The notes: a model not told the origin generated them from the letters alone. Counted from the first letter of the stretch, positions 43,960 through 50,287 are shown. The stretch is 64,000 bases of DNA from Clostridiaceae bacterium (GCA_910575435.1 CAJTGI010000001.1:471093-535092); one strand, 5' to 3'. Program-made: numbers and translations.

Positions 43960-44940
43960 ATGGCAAATGCAAATGACCCCGTTCGTGCGAACATAAAATT
44001 TAAGGATAGGCTATTCCGCATCGTATTTGGCGCCGAGGAGAACAAGAAGCACCTGATTGCCCTGTACAATGCCTTAAACGGCACTGACTTCGGAGAATCC
44101 GAGACGGTTGAAATCACCACCCTTGACGATGCCATCTACATCCGGATGAAGAATGACATTTCGTTCATCATCGCCTCAGACCTGAGTTTGTACGAACAGC
44201 AAAGCACGTTTAACCCAAATATGCCCCTCAGGGGATTTTTATACCATGCGCATCTGTACGAGCATTACGTCAAGAAAATGGAGTGCGACATATATGGGCA
44301 GACGCTAATCAAGATACCTAATCCAAAGTATGTCGTGTTCTACAATGGCCTGAACGAGAAGGAAGATAGAATTGATCTGAAACTATCCGACGCATTTATC
44401 AAGCCGGATAGCGGAAATGATTTTGAATGGACTGCCACAATGCTCAATATCAACCAGGGGCACAACAAGGAGCTTATGGAAAAATGCGCCCCCCTAGGGG
44501 AGTATTCAGACTTTATTGCCCTGGTGCGCAGGCATCAGGAGTCCCTGTCTTTTGACGAGGCAGTGGATAAAGCAGTAACCGATGCGCAGGCATGGCCCTG
44601 CATCGGCCCATATTTATCCAAGAACAGAAACGAGGTGAGGGATGTGTTGTTGACAGAATTTGATGCGGAACTTCATGACAAGGTCACTTTTGAGGCTGGC
44701 AAAACCGAGGGCAGAGCCGAGGGCAGGGCTGAGGGCAGGGCTGAGGGCAGGGCTGAGGGCAGAGCCGAGGGCAGAGCTGAGGGCAGAGCCGAGGGCAGGG
44801 CTGAGGGCGAAGTAAAATCTTTGGCAAAATTAGTCGCTGATGGGCTGATTCCTTTGAATGTCGCTGTTTCCCGGCTCAACCTTTCCGAAGAAGAGTTCAT
44901 CCAGCAGGCTTTAATATTTAATATTTTTATCAAACGTTAA
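43960..44940 (+). CDS. Rpn-family PD-(D/E)XK nuclease, full-length (RpnL-like), GRAE-repeat type
   Basis: 326 residues. The N-terminal PD-(D/E)XK domain of the Rpn/YhgA-like family has the acidic residue Asp66 (IRMKNDISFIIASDLS) and the Glu79-Gln-Gln motif (SLYEQQSTFNPN), followed by KYVVFYNGLNEKED and LNINQGHNKELM. Residues 229-326 are a C-terminal part with eight exact copies of the four-residue unit EGRA (about 250-281) and then EVKSLAKLVADGLIPLNVAV and SRLNLSEEEFI. ATG 43960 follows AAAGGAGG. In E. coli, Rpn full-length proteins are DNA nucleases that are toxic and act against phage, and are held back by a small C-terminal product. A matching internal start exists here (residue 229), and a separate copy of the C-terminal part follows 130 bp downstream. 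Confidence 0.88.
   Translation: MANANDPVRANIKFKDRLFRIVFGAEENKKHLIALYNALNGTDFGESETVEITTLDDAIYIRMKNDISFIIASDLSLYEQQSTFNPNMPLRGFLYHAHLYEHYVKKMECDIYGQTLIKIPNPKYVVFYNGLNEKEDRIDLKLSDAFIKPDSGNDFEWTATMLNINQGHNKELMEKCAPLGEYSDFIALVRRHQESLSFDEAVDKAVTDAQAWPCIGPYLSKNRNEVRDVLLTEFDAELHDKVTFEAGKTEGRAEGRAEGRAEGRAEGRAEGRAEGRAEGRAEGEVKSLAKLVADGLIPLNVAVSRLNLSEEEFIQQALIFNIFIKR
44644..44940 (+). CDS. Predicted intragenic RpnS-like antitoxin inside the GRAE-repeat nuclease gene
   Basis: In frame with the nuclease gene, GTG 44644 lies 8 nt after GAGG (44632-44635, within CGAGGTGAGGG). Translation from it would give a 98-residue protein VLLTEFDAELHDKVTFEAGK followed by the eight EGRA repeats and the C-terminal helix-turn-helix-like end. 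The stand-alone copy downstream starts with an ATG at exactly the same position and has the same ribosome-site spacing, which argues that this internal start is used. By analogy with E. coli RpnS it would bind and block the full-length nuclease. Expression is a prediction. Confidence 0.5.
   Translation: MLLTEFDAELHDKVTFEAGKTEGRAEGRAEGRAEGRAEGRAEGRAEGRAEGRAEGEVKSLAKLVADGLIPLNVAVSRLNLSEEEFIQQALIFNIFIKR
44707..44802 (+). repeat. 12-bp coding tandem repeat, 8 units (EGRA)n
   Basis: Eight units of GAGGGCAGRGCY, the last two positions of codons 3 and 4 varying (AGA/AGG, GCC/GCT), then a broken ninth unit GAGGGCGAA. The related copy at 45135 has seven units. The unit size keeps the reading frame whatever the number. 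Confidence 0.95.
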
Positions 44941-44982
44941 CTTATGTGTCTGCAACATAAATTGCACACTATAATAATTGCT

Positions 44983-45016
44983 CCGCCCTCCTAATGATAT
45001 AAAATTAGGAGGGCGG
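44983..45016 (+). terminator. Strong hairpin between the nuclease gene and its C-terminal copy
   Basis: CCGCCCTCCTAAT (44983-44995) and ATTAGGAGGGCGG (45004-45016) form a perfect 13-bp stem with an 8-nt loop. The T-run is short (GGTATTTC), so it might be a terminator, an attenuator or an element end. It separates transcription of the two Rpn genes and sits before the ribosome site of the second. Confidence 0.55.
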
Positions 45017-45071
45017 GGTATTTCAAGATGCAACAGACAATTAATTCAAGAACAGAAAAGAGGCAAGGGAT

Positions 45072-45365
45072 ATGCTGCTAACGGAATTTGATGCGGAACT
45101 TCATGACAAGGTCACTTTTGAGGCTGGCAAAACCGAGGGCAGGGCAGAGGGCAGAGCCGAAGGCAGGGCAGAGGGCAGAGCCGAGGGCAGGGCAGAGGGC
45201 AGAGCCGAGGGCAGGGCAGAGGGCGAAGTAAAATCTTTGGCAAAATTAGTCGCTGACGGGCTGATTCCTTTGAATGTCGCTGTTTCCCGGCTCAATCTTT
45301 CCGAGAAAGATTTCATCAAACAGGCTTTGATGCTTGATATTTCTATCAAGCGGCAACAAGATTGA
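45072..45365 (+). CDS. Stand-alone RpnS-like protein, duplicate of the GRAE-repeat C-terminal part
   Basis: 97 residues, nearly identical to residues 229-326 of the upstream nuclease: LLTEFDAELHDKVTFEAGKT, then seven EGRA units (eight in the parent), EVKSLAKLVADGLIPLNVAV, and a diverged end (KDFIKQALMLDISIKRQQD). ATG 45072 has an AGAGG site 8 nt upstream. Homology with the parent begins about 28 bp before the start codon (CAAGAACAGAAA), so the ribosome site was duplicated too. It lacks the nuclease domain. The expected role is an additional antitoxin that could form dimers with the full-length protein through the repeat helix. Confidence 0.75.
   Translation: MLLTEFDAELHDKVTFEAGKTEGRAEGRAEGRAEGRAEGRAEGRAEGRAEGEVKSLAKLVADGLIPLNVAVSRLNLSEKDFIKQALMLDISIKRQQD
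45135..45218 (+). repeat. 12-bp coding tandem repeat, 7 units (EGRA)n
   Basis: Seven units of GARGGCAGRGCM followed by GAGGGCGAA. Unit variants alternate (AGGGCA, AGAGCC) unlike the parent array, which suggests the array expanded or was reshaped by pairs of units after the duplication. Confidence 0.95.
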
Positions 45366-45695
45366 TTAACTGAGGAATCGCCATGCATTATAATGGCCAT
45401 ACTTCAAATACGAAAATATTATTTTACTTCTCAACTCTGTAAAAAATTAGAGTGGTGCCGTCGGCAAACGTATATACACCTCTTCACTCACGCAGCCCAT
45501 CTGATGATTTTGCGACACCCCATTTTCCTAAATGCATCAAAAAACCTGCCTTTAGAACGGTTAGCCAAATAAATATTTCACGAAATATCTGCCAGCCCAT
45601 TTTCTGTTTCATCAAGCAATGGTATAATAAACATAGTCCTTCTGAACACATCTCAAAATTCAAGCAACAATCCCAGTTTGAGAGGAGACAAACCA

Positions 45696-46016
45696 ATGAA
45701 TACAGCGCAAATCAGGAAAAATCTGGAGGCCCTGCGCCTGATGCATGGACTCACCCAGGCAGAACTGGCCGAGGCAGTGGACGTCACCACTGACCACATC
45801 AGCCATGTGGAAAATGGTTCCAGCGGCATCTCCCTGAAACTCATTCTTAAAATATGTCGAGCACTCAAGATAACCCCAAATGACATTTTGTCAGGCGAAT
45901 ACGACACAACCGAAAAAGACGATGGCCATGCGCTTTCATTAGAACACCTAGAGCCATCAGATATAGACCTGATACAAAAGATTGCGCATTACATGAAAAA
46001 CAAGAAAAGATTTTGA
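45696..46016 (+). CDS. XRE-family HTH regulator, copy 2
   Basis: 106 residues, about 90% identical to the product of the gene at 41075 (differences such as AVDVTTDHISH for AAGVTTNHISH and a shortened KNKKRF end). The HTH is intact. Promoter box (TATAAT near 45620), ribosome site and terminator are also shared with copy 1. The duplicated segment is about 430-480 bp and the two copies flank the FN3 and GRAE-repeat Rpn genes. Start ATG 45696. Confidence 0.88.
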   Translation: MNTAQIRKNLEALRLMHGLTQAELAEAVDVTTDHISHVENGSSGISLKLILKICRALKITPNDILSGEYDTTEKDDGHALSLEHLEPSDIDLIQKIAHYMKNKKRF

Positions 46017-46050
46017 CCTGAATTGGGAGTTTGTTTCAGAAAGACTATCT

Positions 46051-46085
46051 GCCCCTTTTGGATGCATGCATCCAGAGGGGTATTT
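46051..46085 (+). terminator. Terminator of XRE copy 2
   Basis: GCCCC and GGGG flank the palindrome TGGATGCATGCATCCA, followed by TATTTTAT. Same structure as after copy 1. Confidence 0.7.
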
Positions 46086-46141
46086 TATATGCGACCTGGA
46101 CTTTCCGCAGTACATGCAAGTTCGCTAGCCGTCCTTTTCTT

Positions 46142-46492
46142 TTACAGTTTTTTGGTAATGGTCAGTTTGCCATACTCGCACCGCACAACGACCGAGGTGC
46201 CAAAATCAAAGCCCCACTTCCTCAGCCATTTCCCCTTTAAAAGCAGCATGGTTGTCATCTTATTCTCAATGCACTTTCCATATACTTTCATTAATCGAAC
46301 TCTTTTTTTGTTATCCTGTTTGACAACGGTCAATTTATCGTCCTCACAATATACAGCAATCGGCGTATCCTCTTCAAAGCCCCAGTCATTCAACCATGCC
46401 CCTTTCATTATAATAATAGGCGGATAAATATTCCGATAGTAGGATTGACAAGTCACTGTCAGATTTCTAATTATCTTTTTGATCACTTTCAC
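46142..46492 (-). CDS. Protein with two tandem SymE-like (AbrB-fold) domains
   Basis: 116 residues made of two repeats of one domain: YPPIIIMKGAWLNDWGFEED, TPIAVYCEDDKLTVVK, and TTMLLLKGKWLRKWGFDFGT, SVVVRCEYGKLTITK. Each matches the SymE toxin pattern LKGxWLxxxGFxxGxxVxVxxxxGxLxI. E. coli SymE is an SOS-induced, single-domain AbrB-fold protein under antisense-RNA control that acts on nucleic acid. The duplication is unusual. The first 28 residues (basic) may be an addition; ATG 46492 has AGAAGGTGAAAGTG before it. A toxin or small DNA-binding role is inferred; no antisense RNA can be shown. Confidence 0.7.
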   Translation of the reverse strand: MKVIKKIIRNLTVTCQSYYRNIYPPIIIMKGAWLNDWGFEEDTPIAVYCEDDKLTVVKQDNKKRVRLMKVYGKCIENKMTTMLLLKGKWLRKWGFDFGTSVVVRCEYGKLTITKKL

Positions 46493-46807
46493 CTTCTTCT
46501 ATTCGTAATAGTTCATTCTGGATTTTCAGTTCCAAAGGAAAGTAATTGATTCCTTTCCTTTATTAAATGGTTTACCTTGAAACTATATTTTACTCATTTA
46601 GCTTCCTCCTTTCGTCCGTATTGCAAATAGTTGACTATATTCGTTTTATCGAAGATATTCAGGCATGAAAAAATGTTCTATACTTATTATATATGCTATT
46701 AGGGAGGGGAAATAAATGATTGATTTGCTCCATTTTTTAAATGCATGAAATATCATATGTATATCGATGCATTAATATATTATCATTTATAAGGAGAAAA
46801 AAATACC
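46493..46807. other. AT-rich intergenic region before the small hydrophobic ORF
   Basis: No gene is supported. It probably contains the promoters of the divergent SymE-like gene and the small ORF; several TATAAT-like boxes occur but none can be chosen. Confidence 0.4.
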
Positions 46808-46906
46808 ATGAATATTTTCACAATGGATATTTTCATTATGTACATTATCATTACGCATACTATCATTCTGTTATATATTGGATTATTAGTTCATAATAAT
46901 ATTTGA
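46808..46906 (+). CDS. Small hydrophobic peptide (32 residues), type-I-toxin-like
   Basis: ATG 46808, 11 nt after AAGGAG, encodes 32 residues with a single hydrophobic stretch (MDIFIMYIIITHTIILLYIG). A second ATG at 46823 is also possible. Length, a single membrane helix and the setting between a SymE-like gene and an XRE gene recall type I toxins, but there is no sequence match I can name. Confidence 0.35.
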   Translation: MNIFTMDIFIMYIIITHTIILLYIGLLVHNNI

Positions 46907-46989
46907 AACAATGAGAATATACTAAACAATTATGGAAACAGACTTTGTTTACTTTACATATATTGCGCTTGTAGCATATATGCAAAGTG

Positions 46990-47033
46990 AACATTCAGAT
47001 TTGCAGGAAACGGAAAGGCAAGGGGATTTTATG
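46990..47033 (+). repeat. Leader repeat element, copy 2 of 3
   Basis: ACATTCAGATTTGCAGG, then ACGGAAAGGCA, then AGGGGATTTTATG. It differs at about five of 43 positions from the copy before the ABC ATPase gene at 59130. The copy supplies the ribosome site of the XRE gene at 47031. Confidence 0.65.
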
Positions 47034-47228
47034 GTTGATTACAGTCCGCTTTGGGAAACGATGGAAAAGAAGGGGATATCCCAATATTATCTGATGAAAA
47101 AGGGCGGGATAGACAACAAGACAATATACAACATAAAAAGAAATGAAAACATAACCCTGTTAACACTAGAAAGGCTTTGCAATGCCCTAGACTGCACGCC
47201 TGACGAGGTGATTTCTTTTCATCCATAA
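47031..47228 (+). CDS. Small XRE/Cro-type HTH regulator
   Basis: 65 residues forming one HTH domain: YSPLWETMEKKGISQYYLMK, GGIDNKTIYNIKRNENITLL, TLERLCNALDCTPDEVI. It belongs to the short HTH_26-like group frequent in clostridia. ATG 47031 follows AAGGGG. It is convergent with the C-terminal Rpn copy. A role in controlling the island is possible but unproven. Confidence 0.8.
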   Translation: MVDYSPLWETMEKKGISQYYLMKKGGIDNKTIYNIKRNENITLLTLERLCNALDCTPDEVISFHP

Positions 47229-47293
47229 TATCCAGGAACAAATCATCAAGAACTTTTTTATCAGACATAGATTTTCACATCAGGCGAAAAGAT

Positions 47294-47327
47294 TGGGCCA
47301 GAAATCCGCATTCAGATTCCCGGCCCA
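47294..47327 (-). terminator. Terminator after Rpn C-terminal copy (unit A)
   Basis: TGGGCC/GGCCCA arms with a partly pairing loop (GAATC/GATTT), followed on the minus strand by AATCTTTT. The same structure occurs in unit B at 47958-47991. Confidence 0.65.
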
Positions 47328-47338
47328 TCCATTCTGCC

Positions 47339-47905
47339 TTATGCATTTCTCTCCGCTTTCAGCCTATTTACTTCTTCAAGGGATAGCCCCGAAATATTCG
47401 CTATTTCTTCCAAGGCGTATTTGCCAGCAGCCAGCATGCGAAGCGCCGCCTCATTCATCCCTTCTTTTATCCCCTGCTTCATTCCCTGCTTCATTCCCTG
47501 CTTCATTCCCTGCTTCATCCCCTGCTTCATCCCTTGCTCCATTCCTTCTTTCAAGGATTCATTCCTCATATCTTCCATAATCCGGCACATCTCACTCACT
47601 CCTTTCGGATTTTCTTTCAGATACCGTGTTCGGTCTGCCATCAGTTCGAAATTCATATCGTCTGCTCTGGTGCATCTAAAATCATGCATGAGTTTTCCTA
47701 CATTGGACTCCCCCCGGTATTGCCCATTTACATATAGGATATGTTCCCCATCTTCAAAGGGTTTGCCCGTGGCAAGGTTCATTCTCTCAATCGGATAAAC
47801 CGATTCGCCCTTTTCGTAAAAATCCCTCTCAATGATGAAGATCGTATAGGTGTCTGGCAGTTCTTTAAATTCCTGCCCGGAATGGAGGTTCTCTATGTCC
47901 ATCAC
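47339..47905 (-). CDS. 5'-truncated copy of the GMKQ-repeat nuclease gene (C-terminal part only)
   Basis: 188 residues if read from GTG 47905 (MDIENLHSGQEFKELPDTY onward), nearly identical to residues 130-321 of the product of the neighbouring full-length gene but starting just after the catalytic motif, so no nuclease. There is no ribosome site at 47905. Inside, ATG 47590 has AAAGGAG exactly 8 nt upstream and would give an 83-residue RpnS-like protein, MCRIMEDMRNESLKEG, then GMEQ, five GMKQ units, GIKEGMNEAALRMLAAGKYA and an HTH-like end (LEEIANISGLSLEEVNRLK). I consider that internal product the likely functional one. The site is a better match than in the parent (AAGGGAG). Confidence 0.65.
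   Translation of the reverse strand: MMDIENLHSGQEFKELPDTYTIFIIERDFYEKGESVYPIERMNLATGKPFEDGEHILYVNGQYRGESNVGKLMHDFRCTRADDMNFELMADRTRYLKENPKGVSEMCRIMEDMRNESLKEGMEQGMKQGMKQGMKQGMKQGMKQGIKEGMNEAALRMLAAGKYALEEIANISGLSLEEVNRLKAERNA
47474..47545 (-). repeat. 12-bp coding array, unit A: five GMKQ plus one GMEQ
   Basis: Six 12-bp units on the minus strand (GGRATGAAGCAG type; the last-read unit with GAG for AAG). Unit B has eight. Third-position C/T changes differ between units, giving a record of expansion. Confidence 0.92.
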
Positions 47906-47957
47906 GCTATCAAGAACATTTTTATCAATCTTATATTTTCACATCAGGCAAAAAGAT

Positions 47958-47991
47958 TGGGCCAGAAATCTGCATCCAGATTCTCGGCCCA
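47958..47991 (-). terminator. Terminator after the full-length GMKQ-repeat nuclease gene (unit B)
   Basis: TGGGCC/GGCCCA arms with partly pairing interior, followed on the minus strand by AATCTTTTT. It separates the full-length gene from its truncated copy, which therefore needs its own promoter or read-through. Confidence 0.65.
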
Positions 47992-48002
47992 TCCATTCTG
48001 CC

Positions 48003-48278
48003 TTATGCATTTCTCTCCGCTTTTAGCCTATTTACTTCTTCAAGGGATAGCCCCGAAATATTCGCTATTTCTTCCAAGGCGTATTTACCAGCAGCCAGCA
48101 TGCGAAGCGCCGCCTCATTCATCCCTTCTTTTATTCCCTGCTTCATCCCCTGCTTCATCCCCTGCTTCATCCCCTGCTTCATCCCCTGCTTCATCCCCTG
48201 CTTCATCCCTTGCTTCATCCCTTGCTCCATTCCTTCTTTCAAGGATTCATTCCTCATATCTTCCATAATCCGGCACAT
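48003..48278 (-). CDS. Predicted intragenic RpnS-like antitoxin in the GMKQ-repeat nuclease gene
   Basis: ATG 48278, in frame and 8 nt after AAGGGAG, would give 91 residues: MCRIMEDMRNESLKEG, GMEQ, seven GMKQ, then GIKEGMNEAALRMLAAGKYA and the C-terminal helices. The homologous position in the truncated copy has the same spacing and an even better AAAGGAG site; conservation of ribosome-site and spacing in both copies and the parallel in the GRAE family support real use. Not proven. Confidence 0.48.
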   Translation of the reverse strand: MCRIMEDMRNESLKEGMEQGMKQGMKQGMKQGMKQGMKQGMKQGMKQGIKEGMNEAALRMLAAGKYALEEIANISGLSLEEVNRLKAERNA

Positions 48279-48968
48279 CTCACTCACTCCCTTCGGATTT
48301 TCTTTCAGATACCGTGTTCGGTCTGCCATCAGTTCAAAATTCATATCGTCTGCTCTGGTGCACCTAAAGTCATGCATGAGTTTTCCTACATTGGACTCCC
48401 CCCGATATTGCCCATTCACATATAGGATATGTTCCCCATCTTCAAAAGGTTTTCCCGTGGCAAGGTTCATTCTCTCAATCGGATAAATCGGTTCGCCCTT
48501 TTCGTAAAAATCCCTCTCGATAATGAAGATCGTATAGGTGTCTGGCAGTTCTTTAAATTCCTGCCCGGAATGGAGGTTCTCTATATCCATCACGCTGGAA
48601 TGGTATCTCGCCCTGTGAGGGTCTGCCCCCTTTTCCTGCCTTTGGATTTCCAGGTCATACCTTTTCCCGGCCGAATCCATTCCATATGCGTCCAGGCAGA
48701 TAGAGCGCGCCCCCGCCAGCCTTTTCATATCCTTTTGAGTTTCGCACTCAGTAATTGTCAAATCAGGCTTATCCGTGATGATGCGCAACACAAATTCTGC
48801 CAATGGTATATTATCCTTGAAAAGGCAGCGCATGAAGTCATCGTCAATAGGTCGCAAGTCACGCAGACGCTGTAAGTCTTCCTGATGTTTTTGTTCCGCT
48901 GATGTCAAATATTCCCACCTGCCCTCTCTTTCGTTTTCGTAGTTCCATACTACCATAAACTCTTTCAT
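48003..48968 (-). CDS. Rpn-like PD-(D/E)XK nuclease/transposase-family protein, full-length, GMKQ-repeat type
   Basis: 321 residues. N-terminal helical part (LRDLRPIDDDFMRCLFKDNI, PLAEFVLRIIT), then the nuclease core with Asp in SICLDAYGMDSAG and the Glu-Ile-Gln motif in KRYDLEIQRQEKGADPHRA, then DTYTIFIIERDFYEKGEP and GKLMHDFRCTRADDM. The C-terminal part has GMEQ, seven GMKQ, GIKEGM, and an HTH-like end. It is only distantly related to the GRAE-type nuclease. The frame stays open upstream into the NUDIX gene; I choose ATG 48968, which begins MKEFMVVWNYENEREGRWEY, though the ribosome site is weak. Inside, ATG 48278 has AAGGGAG 8 nt upstream, a candidate RpnS start. Confidence 0.82.
   Translation of the reverse strand: MKEFMVVWNYENEREGRWEYLTSAEQKHQEDLQRLRDLRPIDDDFMRCLFKDNIPLAEFVLRIITDKPDLTITECETQKDMKRLAGARSICLDAYGMDSAGKRYDLEIQRQEKGADPHRARYHSSVMDIENLHSGQEFKELPDTYTIFIIERDFYEKGEPIYPIERMNLATGKPFEDGEHILYVNGQYRGESNVGKLMHDFRCTRADDMNFELMADRTRYLKENPKGVSEMCRIMEDMRNESLKEGMEQGMKQGMKQGMKQGMKQGMKQGMKQGMKQGIKEGMNEAALRMLAAGKYALEEIANISGLSLEEVNRLKAERNA
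48138..48233 (-). repeat. 12-bp coding array, unit B: seven GMKQ plus one GMEQ
   Basis: Eight 12-bp units on the minus strand, two more than in unit A. Most units are identical (CTGCTTCATCCC on the plus strand), so recent slippage or unequal exchange is likely. Confidence 0.92.
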
Positions 48969-49023
48969 TATACAAGGCGAGAGCCTATGCATTTCTGGTT
49001 CTCGCCCCATGAATTGGATACCG

Positions 49024-49545
49024 CTATGCCATTTCATCCTCAAACGCCTGCCGGATACTCTGATAGTGCAGAAAGATCTCCTGCCGTCCCAATGCATCAA
49101 TCTCCTCTCGGCTGGCAATGCGATATCCCTCTGTCTCCTCCCTCTGCAGGCAGATATCCTCCTGGGCAAAGTCCATGTCAAAACGATATACGTCCACAAA
49201 GTAATTGTCCTTCTTCTCTGGATTATCCCGGCGATAGGTAAAGAGGAGTCCTCCGGGACAGCCAGATACGTCTAGTCCCGTCTCCTCCCTGATCTCCCGC
49301 AAAACCGCATCCCGAGACTCCTCCCCGGCCAGAGCGGCTCCTCCGGACACCTCCCAATGCCCAGGCGCCCACTCTTTGTCTAAAGCCCGCTTCGTCAAAA
49401 GAAACTTTCCATCCGGCCGCCGGATTATCCCCAGCACGGACAGGTGATACTCCCCCGGCTTCATATTCCAATCATTGCGCATCATGGTCCGCCCAGTGCG
49501 CTGCTTCTTCTCATCATAAATATCCCAAATTTCCATTTTAATCAT
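49024..49545 (-). CDS. NUDIX hydrolase
   Basis: 173 residues. The Nudix box is complete: GGAALAGEESRDAVLREIRE followed by ETGLDV, giving G-x5-E-x7-REIREE. N-terminal EIWDIYDEKKQRTGRTM resembles the IPP-isomerase/YfcD-like group that hydrolyses nucleoside diphosphate derivatives, but the exact substrate is unknown. Start ATG 49545 follows AGGAGG by 4 nt and overlaps the end of the upstream protease gene by 8 bp; ATG 49536 is an alternative. The 3' end lies 55 bp before the start I chose for the GMKQ-type nuclease. Confidence 0.9.
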   Translation of the reverse strand: MIKMEIWDIYDEKKQRTGRTMMRNDWNMKPGEYHLSVLGIIRRPDGKFLLTKRALDKEWAPGHWEVSGGAALAGEESRDAVLREIREETGLDVSGCPGGLLFTYRRDNPEKKDNYFVDVYRFDMDFAQEDICLQREETEGYRIASREEIDALGRQEIFLHYQSIRQAFEDEMA

Positions 49546-50287
49546 TATTCCTCCTGCCAAACAAGAGAACCAGGCGCAATAACTGCAAGAGCGTTGAAAC
49601 TGCCGCTGTCACGTAAGTCAGCGCCGCTGCCCGCAGCACCTTCCTAGCCCCCCGCACTTCCTCCTCGTAGAGCATGTTACTTCCTTCCAGTATCCGCAAC
49701 GCCCTCCCGGAAGCATTGAACTCCACCGGCAATGTCAGCAATTGGAAAAGGAGCGTGAGGGAGAATAGAATTATTCCGATATTCAGCAAATTGAAAGAGC
49801 CCAAAATCAATCCCACGATCATAATCGGCCAAGATAATTTTGAACCAATATTTACCACTGGGACAATTGCATTGCGCACCTTGATGGGCACATAGCCCAC
49901 CTGATGCTGGATAGCATGGCCGCACTCGTGGGCCGCCACCCCCACCGCCGACACGGAATCCGAGCCATACACGCTGTCAGAAAGGCGTAGCACCTTGTTC
50001 CTAGGGTCATAGTGGTCTGTGAGATCGCCACTGACATGCTCTATGCGCACATCATGAATCCCTGCCCCTGCAAGAATCTGTTGTGCCGCCTGAACTCCCG
50101 TAATTCCCCGCCTGCATCTCTGTCCGCTATACTTCCGAAAGGCACGGTTTACATTGGCAGAGGCAATGAGGCAGATCACCGCCCCCACGATCACTAGCAG
50201 ATATGTGGGGTCGAGACGGTAATACATTCCCGGCAGTCCATAAAATCCATAATATCCTGAAGCAAATACATCTTCTAATCCAAACAT
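49538..50287 (-). CDS. YugP-type membrane zinc metallopeptidase
   Basis: 249 residues. Zn motif HECGH in SAVGVAAHECGHAIQHQVGY (about 120-124). Membrane helices at about 28-48, 140-165, 170-195 and 220-242. Matches the neutral zinc metallopeptidase family of B. subtilis YugP (PF04298), with the typical opening YYGFYGLPGMYYRLDPTYLL. Substrate unknown; probably membrane protein quality control. ATG 50287 follows GGAAAGGAGATAGC. Overlaps the NUDIX start. Confidence 0.92.
   Translation of the reverse strand: MFGLEDVFASGYYGFYGLPGMYYRLDPTYLLVIVGAVICLIASANVNRAFRKYSGQRCRRGITGVQAAQQILAGAGIHDVRIEHVSGDLTDHYDPRNKVLRLSDSVYGSDSVSAVGVAAHECGHAIQHQVGYVPIKVRNAIVPVVNIGSKLSWPIMIVGLILGSFNLLNIGIILFSLTLLFQLLTLPVEFNASGRALRILEGSNMLYEEEVRGARKVLRAAALTYVTAAVSTLLQLLRLVLLFGRRNND

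Larger units (their letters stand above)
47245..47908. repeat. Tandem direct repeat, unit A (664 bp)
   Basis: Begins ATCAAGAACTTTTTTATCAG and ends ATCACGCT. It repeats next to unit B (47909-48596, 688 bp). The two differ by scattered substitutions and by exactly 24 bp, two 12-bp units of the internal coding array. It contains a terminator, the 12-bp array and the 3' two thirds of a nuclease gene. Confidence 0.85.
47909..48596. repeat. Tandem direct repeat, unit B (688 bp)
   Basis: The partner of unit A. It begins ATCAAGAACATTTTTATCAA and ends ATCACGCT, where the full-length nuclease gene continues uninterrupted. The head-to-tail position shows a simple tandem duplication of the 3' end of that gene with its terminator. 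Confidence 0.85.

Noticed and set aside
44673..45400. Minus-strand frames rich in SALP repeats
   Set aside because: They are the reverse reading of the EGRA coding arrays; no ribosome site and no other sequence features.
44707..48233. Possible CRISPR array
   Set aside because: The 12-bp repeats are contiguous without spacers and in frame inside nuclease genes; no cas genes are present.
49024..49199. Extension of the GMKQ-type nuclease frame into the NUDIX gene
   Set aside because: The extension overlaps the NUDIX coding sequence in another frame and has an unlike, Arg/Trp-rich composition; a start near 48968 is more sensible.
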